From: Hysterangium stoloniferum
Lineage: Eukaryota; Basidiomycota; Agaricomycetes; Hysterangiales; Hysterangiaceae
Direction of reading: 5' to 3'
Assembly: GCA_015178975.1 (NCBI GenBank)
Contig: WHVD01000100.1
Location: 248,001 to 312,000 of the forward strand
DNA length: 64,000 nucleotides
The translations under genes were made by a program, and so were the position numbers. This document shows positions 34,424 to 48,239 of this stretch, piece by piece; the first letter of the stretch is position 1, and the number at the start of each line of letters is the position of its first letter. The notes beneath the pieces were generated by a model that had not been told where the DNA came from, did no database searches, and worked only from the letters and a program-made list of their open reading frames with translations.

Positions 34424-37400
34424 TCAAACTTGTTTCATAAAAGGATGAGGAGAATGGAGACCGAATAGACCAGGAGGTGACGGTGAGGCAACGAGTTCAG
34501 CTTCTTGCTGCGAGGGAGTGGGAGCCCATTGAGGATTGGCTACGAAAGAAGAATAAACACATGTTCGAAAGATAGATCTAAATCACTTACGTTGCCATGT
34601 CGCCCAAGACGCTATAGTCCGTGTATCAGGAGGCCCCGATGGCCCTGCCTGCGCGGCAGCAGCGGCGGCTTCTGCTTCTTTCTGCCGCCTCTGTCGTTTA
34701 GATAATTTGGGTGGATGTGGGGGAGAAACATAACGTAAACCGGGCTTTGGAGCCGGTACGGGAGGCTCCTCAGGAGGACCGTCTGGGCCAGATGAAGGCG
34801 GTCCGCCGGGAGGTGGCCAACCGTGTCCTAAGGGAGGCATCGGAGGATCCCTGAAAAGTCATAAGCCCAAGGATAGCATAATAAGCGACTTCAGCATACC
34901 AGTCAGGATCGAACTCAGCACCAGGACCGAACCTGCTTTTCATACACATTAAGAAACCCAATTCACTTGTAAAATGTTATCAGCAATAGCATGGGAAGGA
35001 CGTAGTAGGGCACATACTGTTGGGCGTTGCGCTTATGTTGTCGCAACTTGTTTACTTCACCCAATAACATACGTACTTCTTCTGCAAGCGTTCTACTGAA
35101 ATGCTCGAGGTACTGGGTGTTTGAATTAGCGCGCTTCGTAAAGAGATCATAACGGACAAACCCTTTGAACATCGAACGAAATTTTCTCTCGACCAGCCGC
35201 TTTAACAGCTGTCAAAGTTTCTGTATGTCGCTTTTCACTATCAGCTCGCAAACCTAAATAGAAAGTTAGCAAGTCTGGCGCGTGTTGTTCAATGGAGTCG
35301 TCGAACCATCCATCAATGACGTAAGTGAGGCAGACTGCTCCTCGCCAAGCTTTTTAATAGCTTCTAAAAGTTGCTCTAAACCTACAAGATGTCAGTCAGC
35401 GTGGGATGAAAAAAAGGATAGAAAATACAACAGAATTCACCTGGTCTATCAGCTTCACGCTCCTTCTCCTCCACCGCGAGCAATTTGGCAGCCTCCTTCT
35501 CGTCTATAACATGCTGCAGTGTATCTTTCAACTTCTCAAAGTCCGTATCTTTCTTGGCCCTCCGCTCTTCCGCCTTTGCTAATTCTTCATCATTCAACTC
35601 CTGCAACCGTTGACATTGAGCGTTCTTTTCTTCTAGCATTGTCGAGATTTCGTTGACTTGGCTATGAAGTCCTTCATCCCGCTCTACCAGCTCTACCGTC
35701 TCCTGGTCACGACGTTCAGCGTCCACCTGTTCCTTTGCGAGCTTCTGCGTTTCATTCTCCTCGCGCAGTGCAATAACTTCAGCCTCAAGAGCCCTGAAAT
35801 GGTCATCAAATTCGGCCTGGAGATTAGCCGTTTCGTCCTCAGTTGACTGTAGTATTCGCGCCTTTTCGGCTTCAAATTCTTCCCTTTCTAAAGCACACTG
35901 GCTTCTGATAGTTTCGGCAATAGTGCATATGGATTTAGTTGCAATGCTTGACTTGGACGAGCTGGTCGAGGACCGTGAGACAGATCCGTCAGCTACCGTC
36001 TCAATTGAAATTGTGGGTAGATTGTCTTGTTTGGCAACAGGATCATCTGGGTCGCCGGGAGCATCGTGCAGATCTTCACGATCATGAATTCCGCTTGCGG
36101 GGTCATGCTGGCTTTCAACAGACCCTTGAATGTCCGGATCGTGCTGCCCGTCGGAAGCTTCATGGTCATGGGGGTGGTCTTGCACGTCGGGAACAACTTC
36201 ATGCGGAGACTTCAGAATTTCATTTCGTGTAGCTTCGCAAGTTTCGTTTCGTTTCTTCTCGCCTTCCTCAAATATTTTCTGACGTTCAGCTTCACGTGCA
36301 AGGAATTCATCCTCTCGATGGTCCTCAGCTTGTGTGGCTAACACATCACGATGCTGTTCGGCCTCTGCGTAACGTATCCTTCGTTCATCTTCCGCGCGGT
36401 TGAATACCTCGGAGAGGCGCTCATCACGGGGCAGAAGCACAAAGTCGTCGTCAACCGAGGGGGTTCTTAGGCCTGAAGGCACTCTAGAAGGCACGAGTGA
36501 CTGACGTTGTGGCGTAAGTTCGCCAACGTTGTGTTCATCCACTGGTGTCCGTCTACTGGGGCGGGGGGTTCTCTGGCGGGTGGGGGTCGACTTGTGGCTC
36601 CGTCGTGCATACCCAGGTTAGGGTCATCATCCGGTGAGCTGCGTCTCTTGCCGTGTGGGTCTTGATCACCCGAGGCATGGGTGGTATGTGGAGAAACTTC
36701 ACCCCGAGAACCATGAGATATGGGCCTACCAGGACTAGCAGGATGTGGAGAAAATTCACCCCGAGAACCATGAGATATGGGTCTACCAGGACTAGCAGGA
36801 TGTGGAGAAAATTCACCCCGAGAACCATGAGATATGGGTCTACCAGGACTAGGAGGACGTGGAGAAACTTCACCCCGAGAACCATGCGATATGGGTCTAC
36901 CAGGACTAGGAGGAACAAGTATACTTCCCCGACTTTTCGGTCTGTCTCCAACCTCACGTTCAATATCTTCAGGATCACTCGGGATGACAGTTGGCTGACG
37001 ACTGGGATGGCCGATTCCACCGACACTACCTGGCTGACTCGAAGTCTTTTTGCCAAACCCACTATCAAGCTCTTCAGCAATGCTGGGAGTACGGCCATGG
37101 CTCGGCTGGCCTACTATGTTATCATCTTTCAGGTTGTATGATTCATAGGTCGCAGGATCACCTCCAGCGCTGGATGGACGTGACAATGAGTGCAGACGAC
37201 TGCCAGGCATCATATGAACCTCAGTCTATGAGACAATCAGATTGGAATTACTACAGACATTAAAAATAACAGACCTGGGAATGAGGAGTTGGCCTGTCGC
37301 TTTCGAGTTGCGGGATGACACGGTGATGCTCAGGCGCATCTTGCTCGGTTTCAATAGGTACGCCATGCCGCCGCCGCATGGACTCCTCACGCGGTGGTAA

Positions 37401-40400
37401 GACATCAATGTGTCTGGCTTCAGGCGCTCTACCACGACGACCGTCGTCGGCATACCCGTCATCTGGACCATCCCTATGTGGGTGAAAGGTGCCAGCTCGA
37501 GAAAGGGATCGTGAAGGTATCATGTGAGGAATAGATCCATGGGGTGTGCGTTGAGCATGTGATGCCCTCCCAGAACCCAGATTGAAATGCGGCGGAGTCG
37601 CTGATCTACTGTGGCGCGAAGGGGATCTTAATAAAACATCGTCATTTTGATGAGGGGGATGAGACCTTGAACGTGGCCGTGAAGGGACGATAGCAGTCGG
37701 ATAGATTTGGGAGGGCGAGTCAGGACGACGTGGATCACCTAAAATGCTCGTTGACCTGCGGCGACTATGCGGTCTCAAAGGCGGGTCAGATACTTCAACC
37801 AGTCGTGTGTTCTCTCTGGAACGCGAATGGGGAGGCTGAGGTGTTTGCGACCAAATAAAAGGTGGCGTAGGAGTACGTGAACCACCAGCGGGATGTGGGA
37901 GTCGGATTGTATGAGTTCCATGTGGAGTGCGTTGACCGTCATCTGCGTAAACTAGGCTTGGTCGGGTTCTATCATGGGAGCCTCTCGAATGTGACCGCGG
38001 TACGACTATCGTTTGAGACTGGCCATTACGATGGCGGGAACGAGATCGTGACGGAGGCATTATGATTCCCTGCGGCGGTGTCCCGTGAGTACTATGGGCA
38101 TGGCTGCGTGGGCGGTCAGGCATTATGATCTGTCGTGCGGTTCTTTGACTATCACGGGAATGGCTGCGTGACCGGCGATCAGGTATTACGATCTGTCGTA
38201 CGGTTCTTTGACTATCGCGGGAATGGCTGCGTGACCGGCGACCAGGCATTACGAATTGTGTCGGTGGGTCTCTGTGGCTATGACGGGAATGGCTGCGTGA
38301 CCGGCGACCAGGCATTACGAATTGTGTCGGTGGGTCTCTGTGGCTATGACGGGAATGGCTGCGTGACCGGGGACCAGGCATTACGAATTGTGTCGGTGGG
38401 TCTCTGTGGCTATGACGGGAATGGCTGCGTGACCGGGGACCAGGCATTACGAATTGTGTCGGTGGGTCTCTGTGGCTATGACGGGAATGGCTGCGTGAGT
38501 GGCCAGGCATTAAAATTTGTGTCGGTGGGTCTCTGTGGCTATGACGGGAATGGCTACGTGACCGGTGACCAGGCATTACAATTTGTGTCGGTGGGTCTCT
38601 GCGGCTATGACGGGAGTGGCTGCGTGACCGGCGACCAGGCATTAGGATTTGCGTCGGTGCGTCTCTGTGGCTATGACGGGAATGGCTGCGTGACCGGCGA
38701 CCAGGCATTACGAATTGTGTCGGTGGGTCTCTGTGGCTATGACGGGAATGGCTGCGTGAGTGGCCAGGCATTAAGATTTGTGTCGGTGGGTCTCTATGGC
38801 TATGACGGGAATGGCTGCGTGAGTGGCCAGGGATTACGATTTGTGTCGGTGGGGTTCTGTGACCATGACGGGAATGACTGCGTGACCGGCGGCCAGGCAT
38901 TACGATTTGTGGCGGTTGGGTTCTGTGGCTATGACGAGAATGGCTGCGTGACGGCTCGGCAGGTATTACGATCGGACCCGTGTGGCGGGGTGAGTGTGAA
39001 GACGAACGCGAGCGGCGTGACCTGACGGGAAGCACTACTACTTGTGAATGGGATCGATGGCTAGATCGAGAAGAACCATGTCGACTATCATGAGGGCCAG
39101 GCTGAACTATAATGGTTTCGGGTTGCCTAGAAAAGCCATTGCGAGAGTATGATCGTCTACCGACGTCCGTTGGCGCGATAACTTGGATATTTGGTGACAG
39201 GCCTCTACGGGGGCTCCTTCCGCGAGAGTGAGAGCGCTGACCCCCAATGACAGTAACTGGGGTTGTCCCACGATCGCGCTCATGGTAACTCCGGGAAGGA
39301 GAGTGAGACCTGGACCGTGGACGGATAATGACCTGCGTAGTAGCACGTGTCCGTGAGTGAGAGCGCGAACGCCGTCCCGAGGACCTGGAAGCGCGACGGA
39401 CAATGACATCCGCTGGTGGCCGTGAGCTAGAGTGAGAACGCCGCCTGGAGGATCCGTGCGATCTTGGAACGACTATGGTGATATCCTGGCGGCTGGGAGA
39501 TCTATGGGACCTGCTATGGGATCTTGAACGAGCACGCTGATCGACGACAGTTACTGTTGGAGGAAGATGGCTTTCATGACGCGAGCGACTGCGGCGGCCC
39601 GATGGAGACTGTGGAGAATGATCTTCATCCCTATACAACCCATCATCTGGAGGCCGTGCTCCACGTCTTATCCTACTTGGCCTTCTGGATCGACTGCCAT
39701 TTCTTCTCTGGGGAGTCTCATACAGGCCATCTCCGTCGTCTTGGGAATGAGTAGACGATGGTGAATTTTGGCGAATAACGATCGGGCGTTGTTGGGGCGA
39801 ACCAACCCGTGATGCTTCAGCCGGAGGAGGAACAATGATGATCTCATTCCCACGTTGGGGAACTATGTTTGCGGCAGGACCACTTCGTTGGTTGAGAGTC
39901 TGAAGCCGGATTTCTGGAGGAACATTGGCATCGCCATGTGGTCGCCTGGCCGCAATGACATCACCTAATCTCGTAGCTGACCCCCCACTGGGTAGGAAGG
40001 GTGATTGCCTTCTGGGGGATGGCTGTCTAGACAAATCTTCCATGGGCGGTATATACGGCTCGTCATCCTCCCGTCGGCGACGCTGAACTGGTGTATTCTC
40101 GCCCCCCCGAGGATAGAAGGGAGGTGGGGGTTGAAACCCAGGCTGTGGAGGAACGTGTCGAATGATTCCTGGAGGCGGTCCATACAAAAAACCTGGAGGC
40201 GGGATGCCAGTCTGCACAAAGCCGGACGGCGGAGGCTGGGGGAGAAAGCCTGGCGGTAGTTGCTCCCCAGGCTGAAACTGGGAGGCGTAAGGATAATGGC
40301 CTTGGTCTGGAGGTGGCGGAACAAAAGCTTCGGAAGCTTCACCTCGACCGAATTCTGGAGGATACCTCCCATTAGAGGGAACAAGGGGTGGCCCGCCTCG

Positions 40401-43400
40401 CGCTTCGGAAGAACCTCCAACAAATGGTGGTGCTCCGGCAAGGAAAACACCAACTTGCGGAGGCTGGGAAACGGGAGCTGATAGTGGTTGTCAGACCTGG
40501 GATGGGATAGATTGAGAATAAATCTGCATACCAGCCGCTCGTATACCGAGCCTTTGCGCAAGATCGTTCCGCAATTGATCAACCCGTTCCCCTAAGGTTC
40601 GTAATTCTTCATGACGATGATCCACATCACGTTCCAGCCACCGATTGAGTGCCGCCATATAGTCCATCATTTCGCGTTGTTGCGCAATAGAGGCATTTTG
40701 AGTCTCGTGGCCTTCCTGGACACAGAGTGAGGGGGACAAACGAGAATTGCTAAAGGCTACGTACACGGAGAAGTTCAAGAATCTCCCCAAAGGCGGCTGC
40801 CCGAGCTTGCTCATGTACCTACGTTCTCTCAATTATGAACGAACCGGAAATGGAGAGCTTCACTCACTGGGTCAGGCAAAAACTGGCGGGAGAGGGCGAC
40901 TGGCACTGGCGATGGGAGAGGTCTTGGCGTAGCCGAGGGTGGGCGATTAGATGTCTGTATCGAGATAAGTGAGTCTTGATCCAATAGATAATAAAGAAGA
41001 CAAGGAAAAGGGAAAAACGTTCACCGTAGCAGGACGTTGTTGAAATACATTATAAGTCGACGGGGCGCTAGGACTACGGAACGATCCGTCCACCTGTCTA
41101 CGCTGAAAAAGGGTGAGCAGGGGACTGATTAGAACAAGGAAAAGGTATTCACTGGTTCGCTGGATGGAGGGGGCATTTGAGCGGGGGGAAACGACCCTGA
41201 AGCGATGGGTTCACGACGCGAGGCAGCGGAGGACGGATAAACGTTATGGTCTTGAGACGGGGTAAACCGTCGAAGCGTCGGAGCAAAGCCTTGCAATGGA
41301 CTTGGAGGTGGTCGGAAAGGAGGCATCCAACGAGCTTCGCCATCACTAGAGATGATAGGGGCGGTTTGTGATCGCATGACGACTGGAGGAGTCACACTGC
41401 GAGGTCTAGTTGTAAACTGGGGGAGGTGGATCGTCGGCATAGGTTCAAGTTGAACTCCACCAATCGGCAACGAAGGCAGATCCGGGAACAGGACAGAGAA
41501 AGAGGGCTGGGCCGGAATGGGCCTGGGAGAATGTATAACGCGTTGCACAGGAGGGAGGGGAAGAGTAAGCGGCACACGATTTTCAGGAAGCTCAGGAAGC
41601 CCAGACTCTGATCCTTCTGAAGAGCTCTCCCTCGAAACACTTCCCAGTCTTGAAAGGATTTGCTCCAACCTAGTTTCGAGGCCATGAAGCATCGACCTAC
41701 AGAGTTCTTCCGGGATCTCAACGGGGACATTTCCGGCTACTTGGGTGGGACCAGGACGAGGTTCACGCGTCGTCTCTCGGTGGATGTCAGACACCAGAGC
41801 ATCCATAGTGGTCTGACGCTCTCGCAATGTACCCACGTCAGTGATTAGTCGATCGATCATGTTCCGAATGTCTGCAAACAGTGAAGGACGGGCGGTGTCA
41901 TGAGAACACGACGATGCATTGTCAATGTCAGAAGATGGATGCAAACCGATGCGTGTAGTGGCCAGCAGTGGGGGCTCTGGTGCTAATGGGCGCGTTACGG
42001 ACAAGCGAGGGAGAGGGGTGTCTGACTCTGTGAGCGTCGAAACCACCGACGGACTCGATCCAGAAATGGATCCTGATGTATGAGTAAGCACCGATGGTTC
42101 ACCGACATCCGTCGTTGACATCAAGTCCCAGTCGTCCGAATGATGAGAAGACAGCCAGGATACACTGCTCGAAGATGTCCAAGACACAGGTCTCGACGCT
42201 GGAGAGGGCAAGCTCAACATCATGGGAGAGCGGGGGGGTGGCACTGGCGTTGGTGCCCTGGAAAGACCGACTGAAACGTCTTTCGTCGGGACAGGAGGCG
42301 GCCGCTGTTCTTCCCGCCGATCCTCGCGTCTGTGTGTGAGATTGGTCGCAAGCTCATGCAATTCCATCTCGATCCGACTCAAATGTTGAGATAAATTCCC
42401 GTGCTGGCCGTTCCGAACGTCATCCATGTCATGGAGGTACTGAAGGATACGGTGAACCTCGTGCGAGATCACTTCTGACGGGGGAGGTGCCGCAACCTCG
42501 CTGACCGACTCTGGCTTGTAAGAGGGAATAGTCTCCAACTGGCTTGCAATAGACGGCGCGTTCGAGTAAGGCGTACTCATGCTCAAGCGGAATGTCGGGT
42601 CGGGAGTGCCAAGGGACGTTTGGATGGAGATACTCGGAGGCGACGGCGAAGACGACGGCGCTGGCGGCTGTGGCGGTGGGGAAGATGAACTAGAACGCGT
42701 AGTCTGTAAACCGTGATCAGTGGACAGTAGATGATCATAGCGCGAACACTTACTGTAATGGGTGCAGTTGGCGTCAGAGAACCTGAGGAGCTCGTCATCT
42801 CCGGCGTGACTGACGATTCGATGGACAGTGACGATGACCAACTGGATGATGGCCTAGCCGTCGATTCGTAGTCGGATTCCAAAATCGACTCCGTACTGGG
42901 GCTCAGAATCGAAGAATGCATCGATATACTGGAGACGCTCGATGGCGTCCGACTCACCGTCCGGTACGGGGAACTAGACGTAGTGGATGAAGAAGGTGGC
43001 CCAGAGGACGGAGGTGGTGGCGATGGGGCATGAGTATGAACGATGGAAGGCGCAGACGTACTCGTTGGTGAAGAAACTGGTGGCGTCGGCTCCACCACGA
43101 CAGGAGGCGTGGGTGCCGGAGGAGTTGGCGGTGGCGAACTTCGAGAGAGCGAAACTTGCGTCGGTGAGCGCGAGCCAGGGACGAGAGTGAGCGGCGCCAG
43201 GTAAGATCTCGCCTCAGAGGGTGCGATAGAGGGAGATGGCCTCAAGAAGGATGTGTCGTAGGAGACGTCCAAACCGTCTTGCAACGGCATCGAATGCACT
43301 GATGGCGAAGGATGAAGGATAGACGACTCATACGACCCCCCGCTCTCCTCATACAAAGACTCCTGAATCGGCGTCTCAGAAGAGGAAGAGGAAGATGTTC

Positions 43401-46400
43401 CGCGCAGAGACGACTCTGAGACCGACGTCGAACTGGGGGGAAGGTGCGACGAAGAGATCGTCCGCGTGGAATCGGTCAACCTTGCACTGGTAGAGATACT
43501 CGACACCGATGATGGCGTTCGTTCCATCTTCAAAGAGCTTGAAGGATCACTCCAAGTGACGGGGACAGGCTCACTTTCCACTTCACTCGAAATGGGCGTG
43601 ATGGGAGGAAGTCGCGAAGACGGCACAAAGCGAGGGCTGGATTCGGGAAGACTGGGAATCGTACCCATCGACGATGGTGGTCTGCTGCTGCTCGAAGCTA
43701 TGCTCAACCGGTCGCTCACCGCGAGAGAGATACTCATTTCGATCTCCTGCGGTGTCTCGGGCCTCGGCCCAGGTACCGTCGTCGGGGTCGATATCGAACC
43801 CGTAGGGGTGGGTAGACGCGGCGCTGACTCGGTCGAGAAAGAAGGCGTTTCACTGTCAGGCGGAACGATCGAAGGCGCAACGCTCGACCGCCTCGACGGC
43901 GTAAGCTCCCGTGGTTCAGAACTAGCAGGGCTTATGCTCAGTGATGCGCTACTCGGCGGGCACTCACACTCCCGTGTCGTCTCAAACTCGGTGCACACCT
44001 CAGCCGTCTCCGCCGTCTGGACCTCACCAGAAGACGCAACAGACGGTATTGACCCATACTCTGTAGATCCGTGCGTCGACGGAGTGTGGAATTCGGTTGA
44101 ACTCGGGACACGGGATGCCGTCGTAAAGTGGGTCGACGCTGGCGAGGGAGTCCTGGCTGTCGCAAACGTCATCTGCTCCGACGCAGAAAGAAACACGTCC
44201 GAAGGAGGCGGCACGCTGCCCCCGCCGTCCAATGACGCAGTATGTTCCCTGCTCCCACCGCTGGAAAAAGGGGTAAGATCAGAGAGATCCGAAGACGGAC
44301 AAATGTCATAGCCGATCGAATCGTAGGAGGTCGTTTTCGCCGTCGGCATCGTGAAGCGGGATGAGGGGGTCGGAGTCGTGTGTGCATGCTCACCAGAGAG
44401 ATAGCTTCTTTCTGTAGGCGTCGACCTCCCTGACCGCGGCTGATGCGAAGTCATACCGTACAGCGACTCTGGCACCGTCTCGTTTTCTTTATCGGATCCC
44501 TCTCGAGGCGTAGCATACGGCACACTTGAAGATGACGACGTCTTGCGCGAAATCGATTTTCGGGGCGCCCTCCTCTTCATACCGGGGCTACGGGACAAGT
44601 TCGATCCTGTTGTGGAAGGCGATACAGAAGGGAACAGGACCCGTTTGCTGCTCGGCGTCGACGGTGTCTGCGACGAGGGCGACTTGCTGTCCGACGTGTC
44701 ACCGTCATGCGAGTCACCCAGAAGCGAAGCCGATCGACTCCCTCGGAGGGACAACGTCGAGGTTATCACGTTAGGACCAGTAACTGATGAGAACGTGCTG
44801 GAAGGACTTAAAGGTGTCGTCCCAGAGTCAAGACATGGAGCTGGACGCCGTCGAACAGGGCTCTGCGGCAACGAGTAATAGCTGCTCGTCGGCGTCGTAC
44901 GTGCGCTCAGTCCGCTCAATCGACTCGGCGGGGTCAAGTACGCTGCATTGTCGCTGCTGTCGGAACTCACCCGGTTTTTCTTGCCTGTGCTAGGCGGCGG
45001 ACTCACAAACACGTCCTCCGCCGAGCTCGATCCGCTAGAAACAGTAACCGGTTTCCCAGTGCTCCCCGGCAAAGATCGGGATACCGCGCTCGCGAATTCC
45101 GCATCCAGGTCGGACAGTGAGCTCGTCCGCCGCAAAGAACTACTCCTGCTTGGAGCGATAACCTTGCTCCCACTGCGTTCGAGAGGGTACAGCATACCAG
45201 GGTTAGCGACCACAAAGTCGTCCGAAGCCCTTCTATGATGGAATCCAGCATCCTCCAGAGATCCCGTAGGTCCCCCAACCCCACTAGGGCCTGATGAGAC
45301 CGAAGCTGAACATGACACCATGTCGGGGATCGTGTCCATCGGAGGGACGAATACGGTGCTGGCCGATCCCGACGATTTCGACTTGCTGTCTGAACCAGAA
45401 CTGCTCTCGGATTTGATGGTACGGAAGGAGGGCGCAGGTGAACGGGAACGAATCGATGATGCATCGGGGAATGTGACCGCCCGATTCAGGGCTTCCCTGT
45501 TCATACGAGTGGCGATGAGAAGAGAATAATGAGAAAAACATTTGAATCATACCAGACAGCACCGACCCATCTCACTCTCTCACGTGCGCTCTCAGCCCCG
45601 AGCCTCTCCACCCCATCAGGATAGAGAAGCTGGAAAGGACAAAGGGTTTCAACCAGCGTGCCTTTAGGTAGATCTGAACCTCCCTGTTCTCGAGCAGCGA
45701 TCGTTCCAACGTCGTCTCGCGCGCTCGGATGACTCGGTGAAGGCACAGAACGAACTTCGTTGCAGTTTAAAAGGTCGAGCGTGATGACACCCCGTCCCCG
45801 TCCCGGAGCGATCCACGAAAGGATGAGAACGTGAGGATAAAGAATGGCCTGTGTCCGGGTCCAACGGTAAGGTGCCTCGCCATGCACGTTAAGGAACCAG
45901 AGCTGTCCAAGACGAATCGGCTGAAATGTCAAATGTCATAATAGTTAACTATCAATGCAAAATATAAGACATAAATCCGAAGCTCACCTCGCGATCCTGT
46001 TGAGCAAACGGGCCCAATTCCGAGATATCGAAAGGGCTTTTGATGCTGCTCCCAGCACTCGTACTACTCTTCCTCCCGTTCCCATTCCCGTTGCTATTGT
46101 GTCTCGACAACGCTTCGTTGGGCAACGCCGGAAGTGATCTATCCAGCACTGTAACATCCCGTCGCTTGATGCTAAAAAAGCCCTGATCGTTCGCCGCAGA
46201 GGCGGCAGAAGACGGCTTACTCGATTTCCCGAGCGATGGCGTCCGTTCCTTCCATGCTGCGACAATGTTCCGCACCGACGTGAGTGGAGAACGCGGAACA
46301 TCTGGTGCCGGGGGTAATTGCTTGGTCGGCGACACGAATTGCGGTAAGGCCGGACGCTTCTCTGAGGCAGCTGGCGAGAGGAAAGAAGAGAATGTCGCCC

Positions 46401-47245
46401 CACTAGATTTAGTAGGCGACACTGATCGCGAATCAATGGTCGGTAAAGCCGTGGACCTAGGAAGAGTAGTGTATGATGGTGGTAAGTCAGATGAAATACG
46501 AGTCAGAGATGTTAGTGACGGGGAAGATGAAGACGAAAAAACGGGCGACCGGGCCGTATTCGATCGAACTTGACCGAGCGAAGAGAGAGAAGAGGAGGAA
46601 CTGTCAGAGGTCGACGACTTATCCTCGAAGAATGCAATCAGGTCCCCAGCGCGGCGCCTAGGCGTGTGTCGTAGACCTCGTTCCGGCGAGGGGATAACCG
46701 CGTTGAGGCTAGAATTCGAAGAACGAGAAAGTGAACTTGGAGTCTGTGAACGAACCTGTGGATTGTCAGGTTGAAAAATGGGTGATGCTATGCTTGCTGC
46801 AGACGCCGGACGCGGAGGTCCAAACGTCGAAGTTCGTACAGAAGTACGGCGCGAGGTAGGATCTTCAGTGCGTTCAGTAATCATGCTGAGAATGCGAGGT
46901 TGAAAGCGAAGAGGGTCTAGCGTTTGGTTCGCCCAGTGGTTGAGTGCGTTCTCCGTATGCCTGAACTCATCGTCTACGGCTGCTAGTGCGGCTTCCACCT
47001 CTTCCGCGTCAGTATTTGATGTTTCGTCGTCATAGTCAGTGGCTGAAGGTGATACAATGATACGTCGCATATCCTGTTCAGATGTCATTTCATCCGAGGT
47101 ATAGGAGTCTACGAATGACTCTTAACAAAAGTACGAGATCGCAGCTAATGGCATGCTCACCTGGACGTGTATAATAGGAAGAAGAAAGCGTGGACCATGT
47201 CCGTCCTGGGGTCGTTGGGGGGTCAGACGAGTGCTGTTCAGACAT
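34424..47245 (-). CDS. Giant PH-domain, SR-repeat, coiled-coil protein (about 3959 aa)
   Basis: Hand-built gene of 18 exons, 11880 nt: 47245-47161, 47108-45988, 45920-45553, 45496-42754, 42703-41153, 41102-41025, 40954-40868, 40796-40767, 40715-40532, 40477-37275, 37225-36613, 36541-35441, 35381-35307, 35253-35171, 35133-35018, 34965-34900, 34850-34591, 34539-34424. All phases agree; the junction between 35171 and 35133 (37-nt intron) is the least certain. Layout: Ser-rich start; a pleckstrin-homology-like domain in exon 3 (about residues 403-525; RLGQLWFLNVHGEAPYRW ... ERVRWVGAVW, ending in the typical Trp helix); a very Ser/Pro-rich region (about 525-1450); short helices (HRILQYLHDMDDV, ETRLEQILSRL, ALNRWLERDVDHR); a proline-rich then Arg-Ser-rich region with 13 tandem SRSHSRHSHRD-type repeats; four SPGRPISHGSRGE repeats; an acidic Glu-rich coiled coil (exon 12); and a Pro-rich tail. 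It suggests a membrane-lipid-binding scaffold. The function is not recognised, and two adjacent genes cannot be fully excluded. Confidence 0.72.
36690..36915 (-). repeat. Four 57-bp coding repeats (SPGRPISHGSRGE)
   Basis: Within exon 11 of the giant gene a 19-residue unit (PGRPISHGSRGEFSPHPAS) occurs four times with very few nucleotide differences. The low divergence points to recent slippage or unequal exchange. Confidence 0.85.
38080..39010 (-). repeat. 13-unit SR-type coding tandem repeat, 63-66 bp period
   Basis: Within exon 10 of the giant gene, 13 consecutive units of 21 or 22 residues follow the pattern HRDPPTQFVMPGRRSRSHSR. The two unit lengths differ by one residue (HSRSHS versus RRSRSHS or HRSRSHS). 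DNA identity between neighbours is very high in the middle and lower at both ends, as expected of an array that expands from its centre. The antisense strand is open over the same stretch, which is a by-product of the repeat. Confidence 0.9.
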
Positions 47246-48239
47246 GAATATTCATGTATTGTCAGTATAACTTGCTATAAGAAATGGTTAGTACGGGTCA
47301 CTTTGAGCGGATGGTTGTCGGAAGCAAAAAGACGCGTCCGAGCTGACTCGCGTCTCTCAAACCGAGTGATCCCGTCCCATTGGCTGAGGATCACGTGGTT
47401 TGTTTGTCCTATCACCTCCAAGCATATTTGAATTATCTCTCATACTAATTCATTGATTCCCGCCTCCCCCACACTAATTCCTTTTTGAGCGACTTATCAT
47501 TCGTGACATTTATATTCCCTCCATCGTATTTCTTTACTCCCTTGTCTGAGTCTTATTTTAGCTCAGAGACATAATACCTTGGACTTCTGTTCCTTGTTTG
47601 ATCCCTTTCTTTGTCTCGATTTGATGTTTCCTGCAAGATTAATTACTCTATGCATTTCCATTTTCGACAAACCAAATTGGAACCACACTCGGTACATAAT
47701 AACTTTTCCTCAATACATCCTAACTCTCCGTTATACCGAAATCTTCTCCGGTAAGAAACTGAAAGATAGGTAAGGATGGAATGAGAAAATGTGGAATACT
47801 TTTGGTGTTGAGGAATCAGAACACATCGCCTTTAGTGGATTCCCATTGAACCTCTTACAACTTATTTACCTCTTTTGCCGTGAACAACCCTACTCATTCG
47901 AAATCACATTATTGCAGGGCCAGCCGACCATCCACCATTATTTCATTATGAGCTTGATTAATGGGCTAGGAAGAGCCGTACAGGTCATTTTCAGCGAGAA
48001 ACTCGATCCCTTCTTCTCACCCGACTGTAAACCTTCCATGAAATTGATATATTTTTGTACACCTAGTTGTTTGTCAGTTTTTGTGACAATCGGCAACGAT
48101 AGAAAATACGAACAACAGTCCTAGCTAGTTCAACAGACCCCGTTCACAATCTTGCCTCGTGGTTTCTAACACGATTGACTCCCTGACCATTTGTCAAAGT
48201 TAACTACGGATATAGACTAATACAAATGAATGTATTACC
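47246..48239. other. Intergenic region; promoter of giant gene and a copied 150-bp segment
   Basis: The first part is the promoter region of the giant gene. The segment at about 47571-47720 (CTTCTGTTCCTTGTTTGATCC..., GCATTTCCATTTTCGA...) recurs at about 57885-58030. A 111-codon open frame at 47789-48124 has no recognisable features and I do not call it a gene. Confidence 0.5.

Noticed and set aside
38080-39010. Regular 63-66 bp repeat suggestive of a CRISPR array
   Set aside because: No repeat-spacer pattern; the whole unit is repeated and coding, in a eukaryotic gene.
38135-39025. 296-codon plus-strand ORF with a GYDGNGCVTGDQ repeat
   Set aside because: It is the antisense of the SR repeat array in the giant gene; the repeat period is a multiple of three, which keeps the opposite strand open by chance.
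40478-40531. In-frame TGA that would end the giant gene at 40491
   Set aside because: It lies in a 54-nt GT-AG intron; removing the intron restores the downstream frame.
43466-44311. 281-codon plus-strand ORF
   Set aside because: Antisense to the Ser-rich exon 4 of the giant gene; no motifs and no splice context of its own.
47789-48124. 111-codon plus ORF between the giant gene and OST4
   Set aside because: No motif, no second copy and no clear start context; probably a chance frame in AT-rich DNA.
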